DNA of 46,193 nt from Lachnospiraceae bacterium (GTDB lineage: Bacteria; Bacillota; Clostridia; Lachnospirales; Lachnospiraceae): assembly GCA_017938285.1 (NCBI GenBank), contig JAGBBW010000096.1:1-46193 (forward strand). The letters are read 5' to 3'. The notes below the pieces were generated by a model. That model searched no databases. It had not been told where the DNA came from and worked only from the letters and a program-made list of their open reading frames with translations. Both the position numbers and the translations under genes were made by a program. Below, in pieces: positions 16,708-25,800 of the stretch (the stretch's first letter is position 1; each line of letters begins with the position of its first letter).

Positions 16708-16857
16708 GTTTGTACAAAAAACAGGAACTATGTTTGTGCAAAATATACAAAAACAAAGTGAAAAATTTGTGAAAAACAAGGAAACGAACAAAAAAATCAA
16801 AAATACTAGATTGAAAACAAAAAACAGTGATGATTAAACGAAAATATGAGGTATAAT
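16708..16857 (+). promoter_or_regulatory. Mannan operon promoter region with TTTGT direct repeats
   Basis: The 392-bp spacer between the AraC-family gene and the epimerase gene is very A-rich. It holds three same-strand copies of TTTGTNNAAAA-like sequence (starting near 16708, 16732 and 16765; the third is degenerate) and a clear -10 TATAAT at 16852-16857. There is no recognisable -35 at the right spacing. A good -10 without a -35 suits activator-dependent transcription, and the repeats are possible AraC-type half sites. Confidence 0.45.
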
Positions 16858-16928
16858 TAAATTAACTTTTTGGGAAGGGTGCAGATGTACACAGACAGGA
16901 GTATGGGGCACTCTGGAATGGAGGAATC

Positions 16929-18104
16929 ATGAAAACGGCAATGAGAGTCGAGATGGAGCAGCATTTAAAAGAAGTTCTGCTTCCATTCTGGGAAAAATTA
17001 AAGGATGACACCTATGGCGGTTTCTATGGATTCATGGGAACGGACTTAAAAGTAATTAAGGAATCGGAAAAGGGGTGCATTTTGAACAGCCGTATTCTCT
17101 GGTTCTTCTCAAATGCATATCTTACATTAAAGGATGAGAGTATTAAACCGTATGCGGATCATGCGTTCCGTTTTCTTGTGGATCATTGCCTGGACCGTAA
17201 GGAAGGCGGTGTGTTCTGGTCCCTGGATTACAAGGGGGAACCGTTAGATACTACAAAGCATACATATAACCAGGCATTTGCAATTTATGCCTTATCTTCT
17301 TATTATGACGCATTCCATGAGGAAGAAGCGTTACAGACAGCTACCGACTTATTCCGGCTCATTGAAATCAAGTGCCGCGATGAATATGGTTACAAAGAAG
17401 CACAGAGCAGGGAATTTTACAATGTCAGCAACGACAAGCTTTCTGAAAACGGTGTTATGGCAGACCGGACGATGAATACACTGCTTCATGTGCTGGAAGC
17501 TTACACAGAGTTATACCGGGTGACAAAACGTCCGGAAACGGCAGAGCGTCTGAAGTGGATGCTGGATACCATCGCAACAAAGATTTACAATCCAGAGCTT
17601 CACCGCCAGGAAGTGTTCTTTGACAACGACATGAACACACTGATTGACCTTCATTCCTATGGCCATGATATTGAAACGGCATGGCTGGTGGACAGAGCGC
17701 TTGAGGTGCTGGGGGATGACAATTATAAAAAGAAGCTGGCGGCAATCAACGAAGCACTGGAAGACAAGATTTACGAAATTGCCTACTACAATCACTCTCT
17801 TGCCAATGAGTGTGAAAAAGGTGTGGTAGATGAAAAGAGAATCTGGTGGGTACAGGCAGAAGCAGTGGTTGGCTTCTACAATGCCTGGGAGAAACGCCCG
17901 AAGGAAACGAGATTTTTAGAGGCAGCAGAAGATATCTGGGGCTTCATTAAAGAATATGTGGTAGACGCCAGAGTCGGCGGTGAGTGGTTCTGGTGTACAG
18001 ACAAGGACGGAAAGCCTGCCATGGAACGTCCGATTGTAGAACCTTGGAAGTGTCCGTACCACAACGGCAGAATGTGTATGGAAATTATCCGCCGGGCAAA
18101 GTAA
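16929..18104 (+). CDS. Cellobiose 2-epimerase (AGE family)
   Basis: A 391-residue (alpha/alpha)6-barrel enzyme. Conserved histidines expected for catalysis are H187 (NTLLHVLEAY), H246 (SYGHDIETAWL) and H378 (PYHNGRM). It interconverts glucose and mannose at the reducing end of beta-1,4 disaccharides. In mannan pathways it turns mannobiose into mannosyl-glucose, the substrate of the GH130_1 phosphorylase encoded 33 bp downstream, so the pairing is strong functional support. GGAGG precedes the start. Cytoplasmic. N-acetylglucosamine 2-epimerase, from the same superfamily, is less likely given the neighbours. Confidence 0.92.
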   Translation: MKTAMRVEMEQHLKEVLLPFWEKLKDDTYGGFYGFMGTDLKVIKESEKGCILNSRILWFFSNAYLTLKDESIKPYADHAFRFLVDHCLDRKEGGVFWSLDYKGEPLDTTKHTYNQAFAIYALSSYYDAFHEEEALQTATDLFRLIEIKCRDEYGYKEAQSREFYNVSNDKLSENGVMADRTMNTLLHVLEAYTELYRVTKRPETAERLKWMLDTIATKIYNPELHRQEVFFDNDMNTLIDLHSYGHDIETAWLVDRALEVLGDDNYKKKLAAINEALEDKIYEIAYYNHSLANECEKGVVDEKRIWWVQAEAVVGFYNAWEKRPKETRFLEAAEDIWGFIKEYVVDARVGGEWFWCTDKDGKPAMERPIVEPWKCPYHNGRMCMEIIRRAK

Positions 18105-18137
18105 AACGAATAACAGGAAAGCGATTGAGGGATGAAT

Positions 18138-19310
18138 ATGATTCATGCAAAATATTATGAAGAAGTAAAGAAGCAGGAAGAATTGCTCACAAAGAAAAAC
18201 AGTGTAGACACCAGTTTTTATAACGGTATTTTTGACCGTTATGAAAATCCGGTTTTAACAAGAGACCATGCTCCAATCATCTGGAGATACGATATTGACG
18301 AAGAAACGAATCCATTCTTCGAAGAAAGACTTGGCATTAACGCAGTAATGAACTCTGGTGCCATTGAACTTGATGGTAAGTACTATCTGGTAGCAAGAGT
18401 AGAGGGTGCCGACAGAAAATCCTTCTTTGCGGTGGCAGAGAGTGATAAGCCGACCGAAGGCTTCCGCTTCTGGGATTATCCGGTAGTGCTTCCGGATACC
18501 TGTCCGGAAGAGACCAATGTTTATGACATGCGTCTTACCAAACATGAAGACGGCTGGATTTACGGTGTGTTCTGTTCCGATAGCAAGGACCCGAATAATA
18601 AAGACCTTTCTGCAGCGGTGGCGGCAGCAGGTATCGTAAGAACAAAGGATTTAAAGACATGGGAGAGACTTCCTAACTTAGTAACTCTCCGTTCTCCTCA
18701 GCAGAGAAATGTAGTGCTTCATCCGGAATTTGTGAATGGTAAGTATGCATTCTATACAAGACCAATGGATGATTTTATTGATACCGGTTCCGGCGGCGGC
18801 GTAGGATTCGGTCTTTGTGAGGATATTACAAAGGCAGTGATTGACGAAGAAGTTATGACAAGTAAGCGTAAGTACCACACCATTACCGAAGCAAAGAACG
18901 GCGCAGGTGCTGTTCCAATCCGTACCGAGAAGGGATGGATTCACATTGCACACGGTGTAAGAAATACAGCAGCGGGTCTCCGTTATGTGATTTATGCATT
19001 TGCGACAGACTTAAAGGATCCGTCCAAGGTGATTGCAGAGCCAGCCGGACTGCTGATTGGACCAAGAGGACCGGAACGGGTCGGAGATGTTTCCAATGTA
19101 GTATTTACCAACGGTGCCATTGCCTGTGACAATGGTGAGGTTTACATCTACTATGCGTCCAGTGATACGAGACTTCATGTGGCAGGAACCACAATGGACC
19201 GCTTAATTGATTATGTGTTTAACACTCCGGAAGATCCATTGAGAAGTCCTGACTGTGTAAAACAGAGATGTGCATTGATTGATAAGAATAAAGCGCTGCT
19301 GGCAAAATAA
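18138..19310 (+). CDS. 4-O-beta-D-mannosyl-D-glucose phosphorylase (GH130_1)
   Basis: A 390-residue five-bladed beta-propeller enzyme of GH130 subfamily 1. D130 in NVYDMRL is the presumed proton donor. [18 protein letters not shown] and [16 protein letters not shown] fit the subfamily. It uses phosphate to split mannosyl-beta-1,4-glucose into mannose-1-phosphate and glucose, saving ATP. I chose the second of two ATGs: GAGGG abuts the first but lies 6 nt before the second. It follows the epimerase that makes its substrate. Confidence 0.92.
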   Translation: MIHAKYYEEVKKQEELLTKKNSVDTSFYNGIFDRYENPVLTRDHAPIIWRYDIDEETNPFFEERLGINAVMNSGAIELDGKYYLVARVEGADRKSFFAVAESDKPTEGFRFWDYPVVLPDTCPEETNVYDMRLTKHEDGWIYGVFCSDSKDPNNKDLSAAVAAAGIVRTKDLKTWERLPNLVTLRSPQQRNVVLHPEFVNGKYAFYTRPMDDFIDTGSGGGVGFGLCEDITKAVIDEEVMTSKRKYHTITEAKNGAGAVPIRTEKGWIHIAHGVRNTAAGLRYVIYAFATDLKDPSKVIAEPAGLLIGPRGPERVGDVSNVVFTNGAIACDNGEVYIYYASSDTRLHVAGTTMDRLIDYVFNTPEDPLRSPDCVKQRCALIDKNKALLAK

Positions 19311-19367
19311 CAGGCGGTGCAGATGATACAACAGCTTGTGTAAACCGAAAAAGGATTGAGGTTAAGA

Positions 19368-20915
19368 ATGAAAAAACAATGGATTTGTACAGCACTTCTG
19401 CTTGGGGCGCTTGCTCTGGCAGGCTGCAGTAATACAACAGAGAATCAGGGAGAGGAAACACCGATGCCGACAGAAACAATAGAAGCAACAGTGACACCAT
19501 CGCCATCGCCGACACCGACACCGTTTGTACCGGAAGTTCTGGGAGTTTTTCAGGCAGAAGAGGCCGAGCTTGCCGGAAATGTAAAAGTAACAAAGGATTA
19601 TGTGGAAGGTTTTGAAAAAGCGGAAACAGATTCCTGTACGTTTACAGTGAACGTGGAAAAGGAAGGGTTTTATGACCTGGTTTTCCGGCTGGCAAGTACC
19701 GGGGCACAAAAAGTAAATCCGGTTTCTGTAGATGGCCAGGGGGTTGGTGATATTACAGTAGACCAGAGCTTTTATGTGGATGACTCCATTGAACGAGTGT
19801 GGTTCTCAGCAGGAGAACACAAAGTTTCCGTGGGAGTGTCCTGGGGCTGGATTATCCTGGATTCCCTGACGGTACAGACTTCAGAACCGCTGCCGGCGGA
19901 TCTTTATGAGGTGGAAGCAAAGCTGATAAATCCAAATGCCAATGACGATGCAAAACGTCTGATGAGCTTTCTGACAGATATGTATGGTGAGAAGATTTTA
20001 TCCGGTCAGTACTGTGACGAGGGACCATTCGGCAAGGAAATGCAGGTAATCAAAAATGTTACCGGAAAGCAGCCGGTAATCCTTGGCATGGATCTGGCGG
20101 ATTATACTCCGGTCAATGCGGCACATGGTTCCAATCCAATGATTGTAAAGAGTGCCATCAGCTACTGGAATAACGGTGGTATCATCGAACTGCAGTGGCA
20201 CTGGAACACACCGGAGGAATATGCCACCAGGGAATGGTGGAGAACCTTTTATACCGACAGTACTTCTTTTGATTTAAAGAAGGTAATGAACGGTCAGGAC
20301 CAGGCTGGTTATGACGCATTGATGAAAGATATCGAAGCGATTGCAAAACCGCTTCAGGAGTTGCAGGAGGCAGGCGTGCCGGTGCTCTTCCGTCCACTGC
20401 ATGAGGCCAGCGGCGGCTGGTTCTGGTGGGGAGCTTCCGGACCGGAGGTTTACAAGGAATTATACATTCTTCTGTACAACCGTCTGACGAATGAATTTGG
20501 ACTGAATAACTTAATCTGGGTATGGAATGGTCAGAGTGCTGACTGGTATCCGGGTGACGAATATGTGGATATTGTGGGTGAGGATATTTACCCAGGGGAA
20601 AAGGTTTATACTTCCCAGATTGCAAAGTATCTGGAGGTTGCCTCCTATTCCACGGAACGAAAGATGGTTTATCTGACCGAGTGCGGCTGTATTTTCGACC
20701 CGGACCTCGCAGTAAGAGATGGTGCGATGTGGGGCATGTGGGCAACCTGGCAGGGTGAATTCGTCAGAAAAACCAGTGGTCTTAAAGCAACTCTTTCCGA
20801 ACAGTACACGGAAGAGTATATGATGAAAAAAGCTTATGACCATGAAACCGTAATTACACTGGATGAAATGCCTGACTTAAAGACATATCCAATCAGTGAA
20901 TCGTTTAATAAGTAG
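19368..20915 (+). CDS. Surface GH26 beta-mannanase lipoprotein with CBM35-like domain
   Basis: A 515-residue enzyme. The lipoprotein signal ends in LALAGC with C20 as the lipidated residue, followed by a threonine/proline/glutamate linker. Residues about 50-165 are a CBM35-like beta-sandwich (FQAEEAELAG, WGWIILDSLTV). Residues about 175-500 are the GH26 barrel with acid/base E346 in RPLHEASGGWFWWG and nucleophile E438 in VYLTECG. It should cut beta-1,4-mannan outside the cell while anchored in the membrane. The ATG start is set by TTGAGG; an in-frame TTG 12 nt upstream is unlikely. It lies between the phosphorylase and binding-protein genes, giving a cut-capture-import order. Confidence 0.93.
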   Translation: MKKQWICTALLLGALALAGCSNTTENQGEETPMPTETIEATVTPSPSPTPTPFVPEVLGVFQAEEAELAGNVKVTKDYVEGFEKAETDSCTFTVNVEKEGFYDLVFRLASTGAQKVNPVSVDGQGVGDITVDQSFYVDDSIERVWFSAGEHKVSVGVSWGWIILDSLTVQTSEPLPADLYEVEAKLINPNANDDAKRLMSFLTDMYGEKILSGQYCDEGPFGKEMQVIKNVTGKQPVILGMDLADYTPVNAAHGSNPMIVKSAISYWNNGGIIELQWHWNTPEEYATREWWRTFYTDSTSFDLKKVMNGQDQAGYDALMKDIEAIAKPLQELQEAGVPVLFRPLHEASGGWFWWGASGPEVYKELYILLYNRLTNEFGLNNLIWVWNGQSADWYPGDEYVDIVGEDIYPGEKVYTSQIAKYLEVASYSTERKMVYLTECGCIFDPDLAVRDGAMWGMWATWQGEFVRKTSGLKATLSEQYTEEYMMKKAYDHETVITLDEMPDLKTYPISESFNK

Positions 20916-20945
20916 AAGTGAAGAAAAAACAAGAGGAGGATTAAC

Positions 20946-23930
20946 ATGAAAGGAAAAGGCGTATGGAAAAAGGCATTGGTCCTTGCAGTCGTGGCAGTAG
21001 CGCTGTGGCTGGTGTATCCGGGTCTTTACAAAGAATCCGGTGCGCAGACCGACCTTAGCATGGATGAATTCGAAGATATTATCGGAACCTACAATATTGA
21101 CGATTCCATCTTAAGCTACAAGAATTATGTGGAACAGCACAGTACGGCAGCTTATCCGGATGCGGCTGTGGAAATTGCCGCAGGTGATTTCGTCCGTTAT
21201 GAAGAAAACGGTGCAGCTGTGCAGCCGCAGGTGTATACTGATTATGAAGGCATGGCAGGTGCCAGTGTACTGACGACAGAAAGCACACTTGTGGAATATG
21301 AAGTGAATATTGAAGAAGAAGGCTTCTACAATATGTCCTTCGTATATTATCCGGTAGAGGGCAAGAATTCCGAGATTGAAAGAAGTATTTTCATTGACGG
21401 AACCCTTCCGTTCAAGGAATTTTCCCTTGTGACCTTCTCCAGAGTATGGATGAGCCAGGTGGATACCATCTTCGTTAATGAAAATGGTGTCAGTGAGAAG
21501 TACTGGGAAAAGGATAACCAGGGTAATGATGTAAAGCCAAAGAGTGTTGAGGTTCCGGAATGGCAGAGCAGATATGTTTACGACAGTGATGGTTATATCA
21601 CAACACCGTTGTCTGTATATTTTACCAAGGGCACCCATACCATCAGTGTGGTTTCCATTAAGGAGCCAATGCTGATTAACAAAATTGTTCTTGACCATGC
21701 GGCAGAAACCGAAAGCTATGCCGATGTAAAGGCAGCCTGGGACGCCCAGGGCGCAAAGGATTCTTCCGGTAAGGTCATTACCATTGAAGCAGAATACGCA
21801 ACCAAGACTTCTTCCCAGATGTTATATCCACAGCAGGATCAGGCGTCTGCAGAAGTGGTTCCGGCCAGCGCAAAGGAACTGTTAAACAACACCATCGGTG
21901 GTAACTCCTGGAGACTGGTTGGACAGTGGATTGAATGGGATTTTGCAGTATCCGAAAGCGGTTATTATGAAATCGCCCTTCATGACAAGCAGAACTTCAG
22001 CCGTGGTGTTGCCGTTTCCAGACGTGTGACGATTGACGGTGTGGTTCCTTTTGAAGAAATGTCCAATTACGAATTTAACTATGGACAGAACTGGAGAACC
22101 GACGTATTAAGTGATGAAGCCGGCAATCCATACAAGTTCTACTTAGAGGCTGGAGCACATACCATCCGCATGGAGGTTGTACTTGGTGATTTCTCTGAAA
22201 TCGTTGGTCTTGTAGAAGAAGCAGTGCAGAGATTGAATGATATTTACCGCCGTGTCATCAAGGTAACCGGTGTTGCACCGGATACTTACCGTGACTACCA
22301 GATTGAAGCAACCCTGCCGGAATTAAATGCTGAGCTGGTGGCAACCAGGGACATTTTAAATCTGGCTCTGGAAAAGCTGGAAGTGGTAGCCGGAAAGAAC
22401 TCGGATAAGAAGACCGTACTTCTTACCATGAGAGACCAGCTGGATGACATCATTGAAGATAATGAATATTTCGTTCGTGTTATCGGCTCCTATAAAATCA
22501 ATGTCCGTGCCTGCGGTAACTGGATAACCCAGGTTATCAGTCAGCCGCTGGCTCTGGACAGCATCACGGTGTATTCCCCGGATGCGGAACCGGAAGACAG
22601 AGACGCTTCCTTCTTTGCAGGTCTGGCACACGAACTTAAGAGATTATATTACTCTTTCGTCATTGATTATAACAACATCGGAAGCGTTTCCATGGATGAA
22701 AACGCAGCAGCCCTGACACTCTGGGTTGGTTCCGGCCGTGACCAGGCAAATGTTATCAAGGCTCTTATTGATGAAACCTTCACCAATAAGACCGGTATCA
22801 GTGTAAATGTACAGTTAGTTGATATGAATACCCTCTTAAAGGCTACCCTGGTTGGCGAAGGTCCTGACGTAGCCATCCAGGTAGCAAACACCAACGGTAT
22901 TGCCGGAGCGGTATTAAATACAGGTAATGATACTCCGGTCAACTACGGTATCCGTAGTTCGGTTATTGACCTGACCCAGTTCCCTGATTATAAAGAGGTG
23001 CTGGCGCGGTTCCCAGAAGCGGCGTACACCCAGTTCCAGTATGACGGACAGTTATTTGCCCTTCCGGAAACCATTACTTACCCGGTAATGTTCTACCGTA
23101 AGGATATCTTAAAGGAAATTAACCTGGAGCTTCCGGAAACATGGGATGATGTAAAGGTTGCCATGACTGTATTGGCGAAGAACCAGATGGAATTTGGTAT
23201 GCTGCCAACCGAGCAGATTTTCGCTTCCCTGTTATACCAGAACGGTGGTTCTTACTATAACGAAGACGGTACTGCTTCCGCACTGGATTCCGATACCGCA
23301 GTAAATGTATTTAAGATGTTCTGTAATTACTACACCGATTATAAGTTAGACCGTGCAACCAGCGTGGAGGAGCGTTTCCGTACCGGTGAATCTCCAATCA
23401 TCATCGCTGACTACACAACCTATAACAACTTTGCCGTATCTGCACCGGATATCGCTGGTCTCTGGAGCTTTACCCAGATTCCTGGTACAGTACAGGCAGA
23501 CGGCAGTGTGGATTATTCCGTGGCATGTACCGGTCTTGCCAGCATGATTATGGCAGATACCGAGTATCCGGAAGAGTCCTGGGAGTTCTTAAAGTGGTGG
23601 ACTTCCGCAGAAACACAGACCATGTATGGTCGTGAAATGGAATCCTTAATGGGTTCTGCAGCCCGTGTACCTACCGCAAACTACGAAGCGTTCACCAACA
23701 TGGCATGGCCGGTAAGTGACTTCGAAGCGCTGGAAGAGTCCATGCAGTGGGCAACCGGCATTCCACAGGTACCAGGCGGTTATTATTCCTGGAGAAATGT
23801 AAACAATGCGTTCTATTCGGTAGTTACAACACCGGATACCTCCTTCCCTCGAGAAGAGCTGATGGATCAGGTACTTTATATTAACGCCGAAATCGCTTAC
23901 AAGAGAGAAGAGTTAGAGTTAGATAAGTAG
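20946..23930 (+). CDS. Large extracellular solute-binding protein with N-terminal carbohydrate-binding-like domains
   Basis: A 994-residue protein. A membrane-spanning signal segment (about 8-26) lacks a lipobox cysteine, so it is secreted or anchored uncleaved. Two beta-sandwich, CBM-like regions lie at about 40-255 and 275-420 (ITIEAEYATKTSS, GYYEIALHD), then a helical stretch 430-590. From about 600 there is a family 1 ABC solute-binding domain (LPETITYPVMFYRKDIL, PETWDDV, YPEESWEFLKWWTSAE). It is more than twice the usual length of such proteins (about 420). It probably delivers oligosaccharides to the permeases encoded 17 bp downstream, while the extra domains hold polymer near the surface (inference). 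Confidence 0.88.
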   Translation: MKGKGVWKKALVLAVVAVALWLVYPGLYKESGAQTDLSMDEFEDIIGTYNIDDSILSYKNYVEQHSTAAYPDAAVEIAAGDFVRYEENGAAVQPQVYTDYEGMAGASVLTTESTLVEYEVNIEEEGFYNMSFVYYPVEGKNSEIERSIFIDGTLPFKEFSLVTFSRVWMSQVDTIFVNENGVSEKYWEKDNQGNDVKPKSVEVPEWQSRYVYDSDGYITTPLSVYFTKGTHTISVVSIKEPMLINKIVLDHAAETESYADVKAAWDAQGAKDSSGKVITIEAEYATKTSSQMLYPQQDQASAEVVPASAKELLNNTIGGNSWRLVGQWIEWDFAVSESGYYEIALHDKQNFSRGVAVSRRVTIDGVVPFEEMSNYEFNYGQNWRTDVLSDEAGNPYKFYLEAGAHTIRMEVVLGDFSEIVGLVEEAVQRLNDIYRRVIKVTGVAPDTYRDYQIEATLPELNAELVATRDILNLALEKLEVVAGKNSDKKTVLLTMRDQLDDIIEDNEYFVRVIGSYKINVRACGNWITQVISQPLALDSITVYSPDAEPEDRDASFFAGLAHELKRLYYSFVIDYNNIGSVSMDENAAALTLWVGSGRDQANVIKALIDETFTNKTGISVNVQLVDMNTLLKATLVGEGPDVAIQVANTNGIAGAVLNTGNDTPVNYGIRSSVIDLTQFPDYKEVLARFPEAAYTQFQYDGQLFALPETITYPVMFYRKDILKEINLELPETWDDVKVAMTVLAKNQMEFGMLPTEQIFASLLYQNGGSYYNEDGTASALDSDTAVNVFKMFCNYYTDYKLDRATSVEERFRTGESPIIIADYTTYNNFAVSAPDIAGLWSFTQIPGTVQADGSVDYSVACTGLASMIMADTEYPEESWEFLKWWTSAETQTMYGREMESLMGSAARVPTANYEAFTNMAWPVSDFEALEESMQWATGIPQVPGGYYSWRNVNNAFYSVVTTPDTSFPREELMDQVLYINAEIAYKREELELDK

Positions 23931-23947
23931 AAGGGAGGAAAAACACT

Positions 23948-24892
23948 ATGTCAGATACGAATGACAGAGCCCAGGCAGCCCTGGAGAAAGCAAAGAAGCA
24001 GGGCAGACTCTGGTATCAGATCAAGAAGAACAGAGCGTCTTATATCATGCTGGCACCGTATTTTATCCTGTTCTTCTTCTTTACGGTACTGCCGGTACTC
24101 ATGGCAGTAGGATTCAGCTTTACGTATTACAACATGCTGGAAATGCCGCAGTTTGTCGGCTGGAAGAACTACATCAAGCTGTTCTTCGAGGATGACATTT
24201 TCATGAAGTCCTTAAAGAACACCCTGATTTTAGCAGTAGTAACCGGTCCGGTCAGCTACATGCTGTGTCTCCTCTTTGCATGGATCATCAATGAATTTAA
24301 GGGAAAGACAAGAGCTTTTCTGACACTGATTTTCTACGCACCATCCATTTGTGGTAATGCCTATGTGGTATGGAACCTGATTCTTACCGGTGACCGTTAT
24401 GGTTACTTAAACGGTATTCTGATGAAGCTTGGAGTTTTAGATGAAGCAGTACAGTGGATGCAGACAGAAAAGTACGTCCTTCCTGTCCTGATTGTGGTTC
24501 AGCTGTGGCTGTCCCTTGGTACCGGTTTCCTTTCCTTTATCGCCGGTCTCCAGACAGTAGACAAGAGCATGTACGAAGCGGCTGCCCTGGACGGTGTCAA
24601 GAACCGCTGGCAGGAGTTATGGTATGTAACACTTCCGGCAATGAAACCACAGTTAATGTTCGGTGCGGTTATGCAGATTACACAGGCGTTCGCGATTGCG
24701 GATGTATCCCTGCAGTTAGCAGGTAATCCATCTGTCAACTATGCCGGTGCAACCGTGGTTACCCACCTGCTGGACTATGGTACCGTTCGTCTGGAAATGG
24801 GTTATGCTTCTGCAATTGCAACCGTATTGTTCCTGCTCATGGTAGGAAGTAACCAGTTAGTACAGAAATTATTAAGGAGGGTGGGCGAATAA
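23948..24892 (+). CDS. Carbohydrate ABC transporter permease, MalF/UgpA type (first pair)
   Basis: A 314-residue inner membrane permease with six predicted helices. The cytoplasmic ATPase-contact loop reads YEAAALDGVKNRWQELWYVTLP, a classic EAA motif. Typical MalF-like start: IKKNRASYIMLAPYFILFFFF. It overlaps the next permease gene by 1 nt (TAATG), so the pair is translationally coupled. It should form the first channel with the large binding protein; no ATPase gene accompanies it, so a shared MsmX/MsmK-like ATPase is assumed. Confidence 0.93.
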   Translation: MSDTNDRAQAALEKAKKQGRLWYQIKKNRASYIMLAPYFILFFFFTVLPVLMAVGFSFTYYNMLEMPQFVGWKNYIKLFFEDDIFMKSLKNTLILAVVTGPVSYMLCLLFAWIINEFKGKTRAFLTLIFYAPSICGNAYVVWNLILTGDRYGYLNGILMKLGVLDEAVQWMQTEKYVLPVLIVVQLWLSLGTGFLSFIAGLQTVDKSMYEAAALDGVKNRWQELWYVTLPAMKPQLMFGAVMQITQAFAIADVSLQLAGNPSVNYAGATVVTHLLDYGTVRLEMGYASAIATVLFLLMVGSNQLVQKLLRRVGE

Positions 24893-25785
24893 TGGCTGAT
24901 AAAATCAAAACAAAACGCAAGTTCCGCCTCTTTAAGCACAAGGAAAAAAAGTTAAACCGTTCCATGGCGGGCAATACCCTGTTATTTATCCTGATGGGTC
25001 TCTGTGGTGTGGCAATGGCGATTCCGCTGGTTATGGTAATCAACAATGCGTTGAAGCCGCTGGATGAATTGTTCCAGTTCCCTCCTAAGATTTTTGTAAG
25101 AAACCCTACGCTGGAAAACTTCTCAGACTTATTCATCTTAATGAATGATACCTGGGTGCCGTTCTCCAGATATATGTTAAACACCGTTATCATTACCGGC
25201 GGCGGTATGGTAGGCCACGTTATTATCGCTTCCCTTGCTGCATATCCGCTGGCAAAGCATAACTTCCCTGGAAAGAAAATCCTGTTCCAGATGGTTGTCC
25301 TGTCCATGATGTTCTCCTGGACCGTAACACAGACACCACAGTACATGATTATTTCCTGGTTAGGCATTAACAACAGTTACTGGGCACTGATTTTACCGGC
25401 CTGTGCGTTCGGTATGGGTCTGTACCTGATGAAGCAGTTTATGGAACAGCTGCCGGACTCCCTGATGGAATCCGCCAGACTGGACGGAGCCGGAGAGTTC
25501 CGTATCTTCTGGAGCATTGTTATGCCGAACGTAAAGCCGGCATGGCTGACACTGGCTATTTTCCAGTTCCAGCAGATGTGGGGCAACACAGGTGGTACCT
25601 TTATCCGTGATGAGCAGTTAAAGCCATTACAGTACTCCCTGTACCAGATTTCCGCCGGTGGTGCAGCAAGAGCCGGTGCCGGTGCAGCCGTTACCTTTAT
25701 TATTGCGGCAGTGCCGATTACCTTCTTCCTGATTTGTCAGAGTAACGTTTTAGAGACCATGACATCATCCGGTATGAAAGATTGA
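24892..25785 (+). CDS. Carbohydrate ABC transporter permease, MalG/UgpE type (first pair)
   Basis: A 297-residue permease with six predicted helices and the EAA loop LMESARLDGAGEFRIFWSIVMP. Its start overlaps the previous stop by 1 nt. Partner of the MalF-type subunit. AAGGAGG is 8 nt before the ATG. The following gene begins 15 bp later. Confidence 0.93.
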   Translation: MADKIKTKRKFRLFKHKEKKLNRSMAGNTLLFILMGLCGVAMAIPLVMVINNALKPLDELFQFPPKIFVRNPTLENFSDLFILMNDTWVPFSRYMLNTVIITGGGMVGHVIIASLAAYPLAKHNFPGKKILFQMVVLSMMFSWTVTQTPQYMIISWLGINNSYWALILPACAFGMGLYLMKQFMEQLPDSLMESARLDGAGEFRIFWSIVMPNVKPAWLTLAIFQFQQMWGNTGGTFIRDEQLKPLQYSLYQISAGGAARAGAGAAVTFIIAAVPITFFLICQSNVLETMTSSGMKD

Positions 25786-25800
25786 TAGGAGGATACAAAC

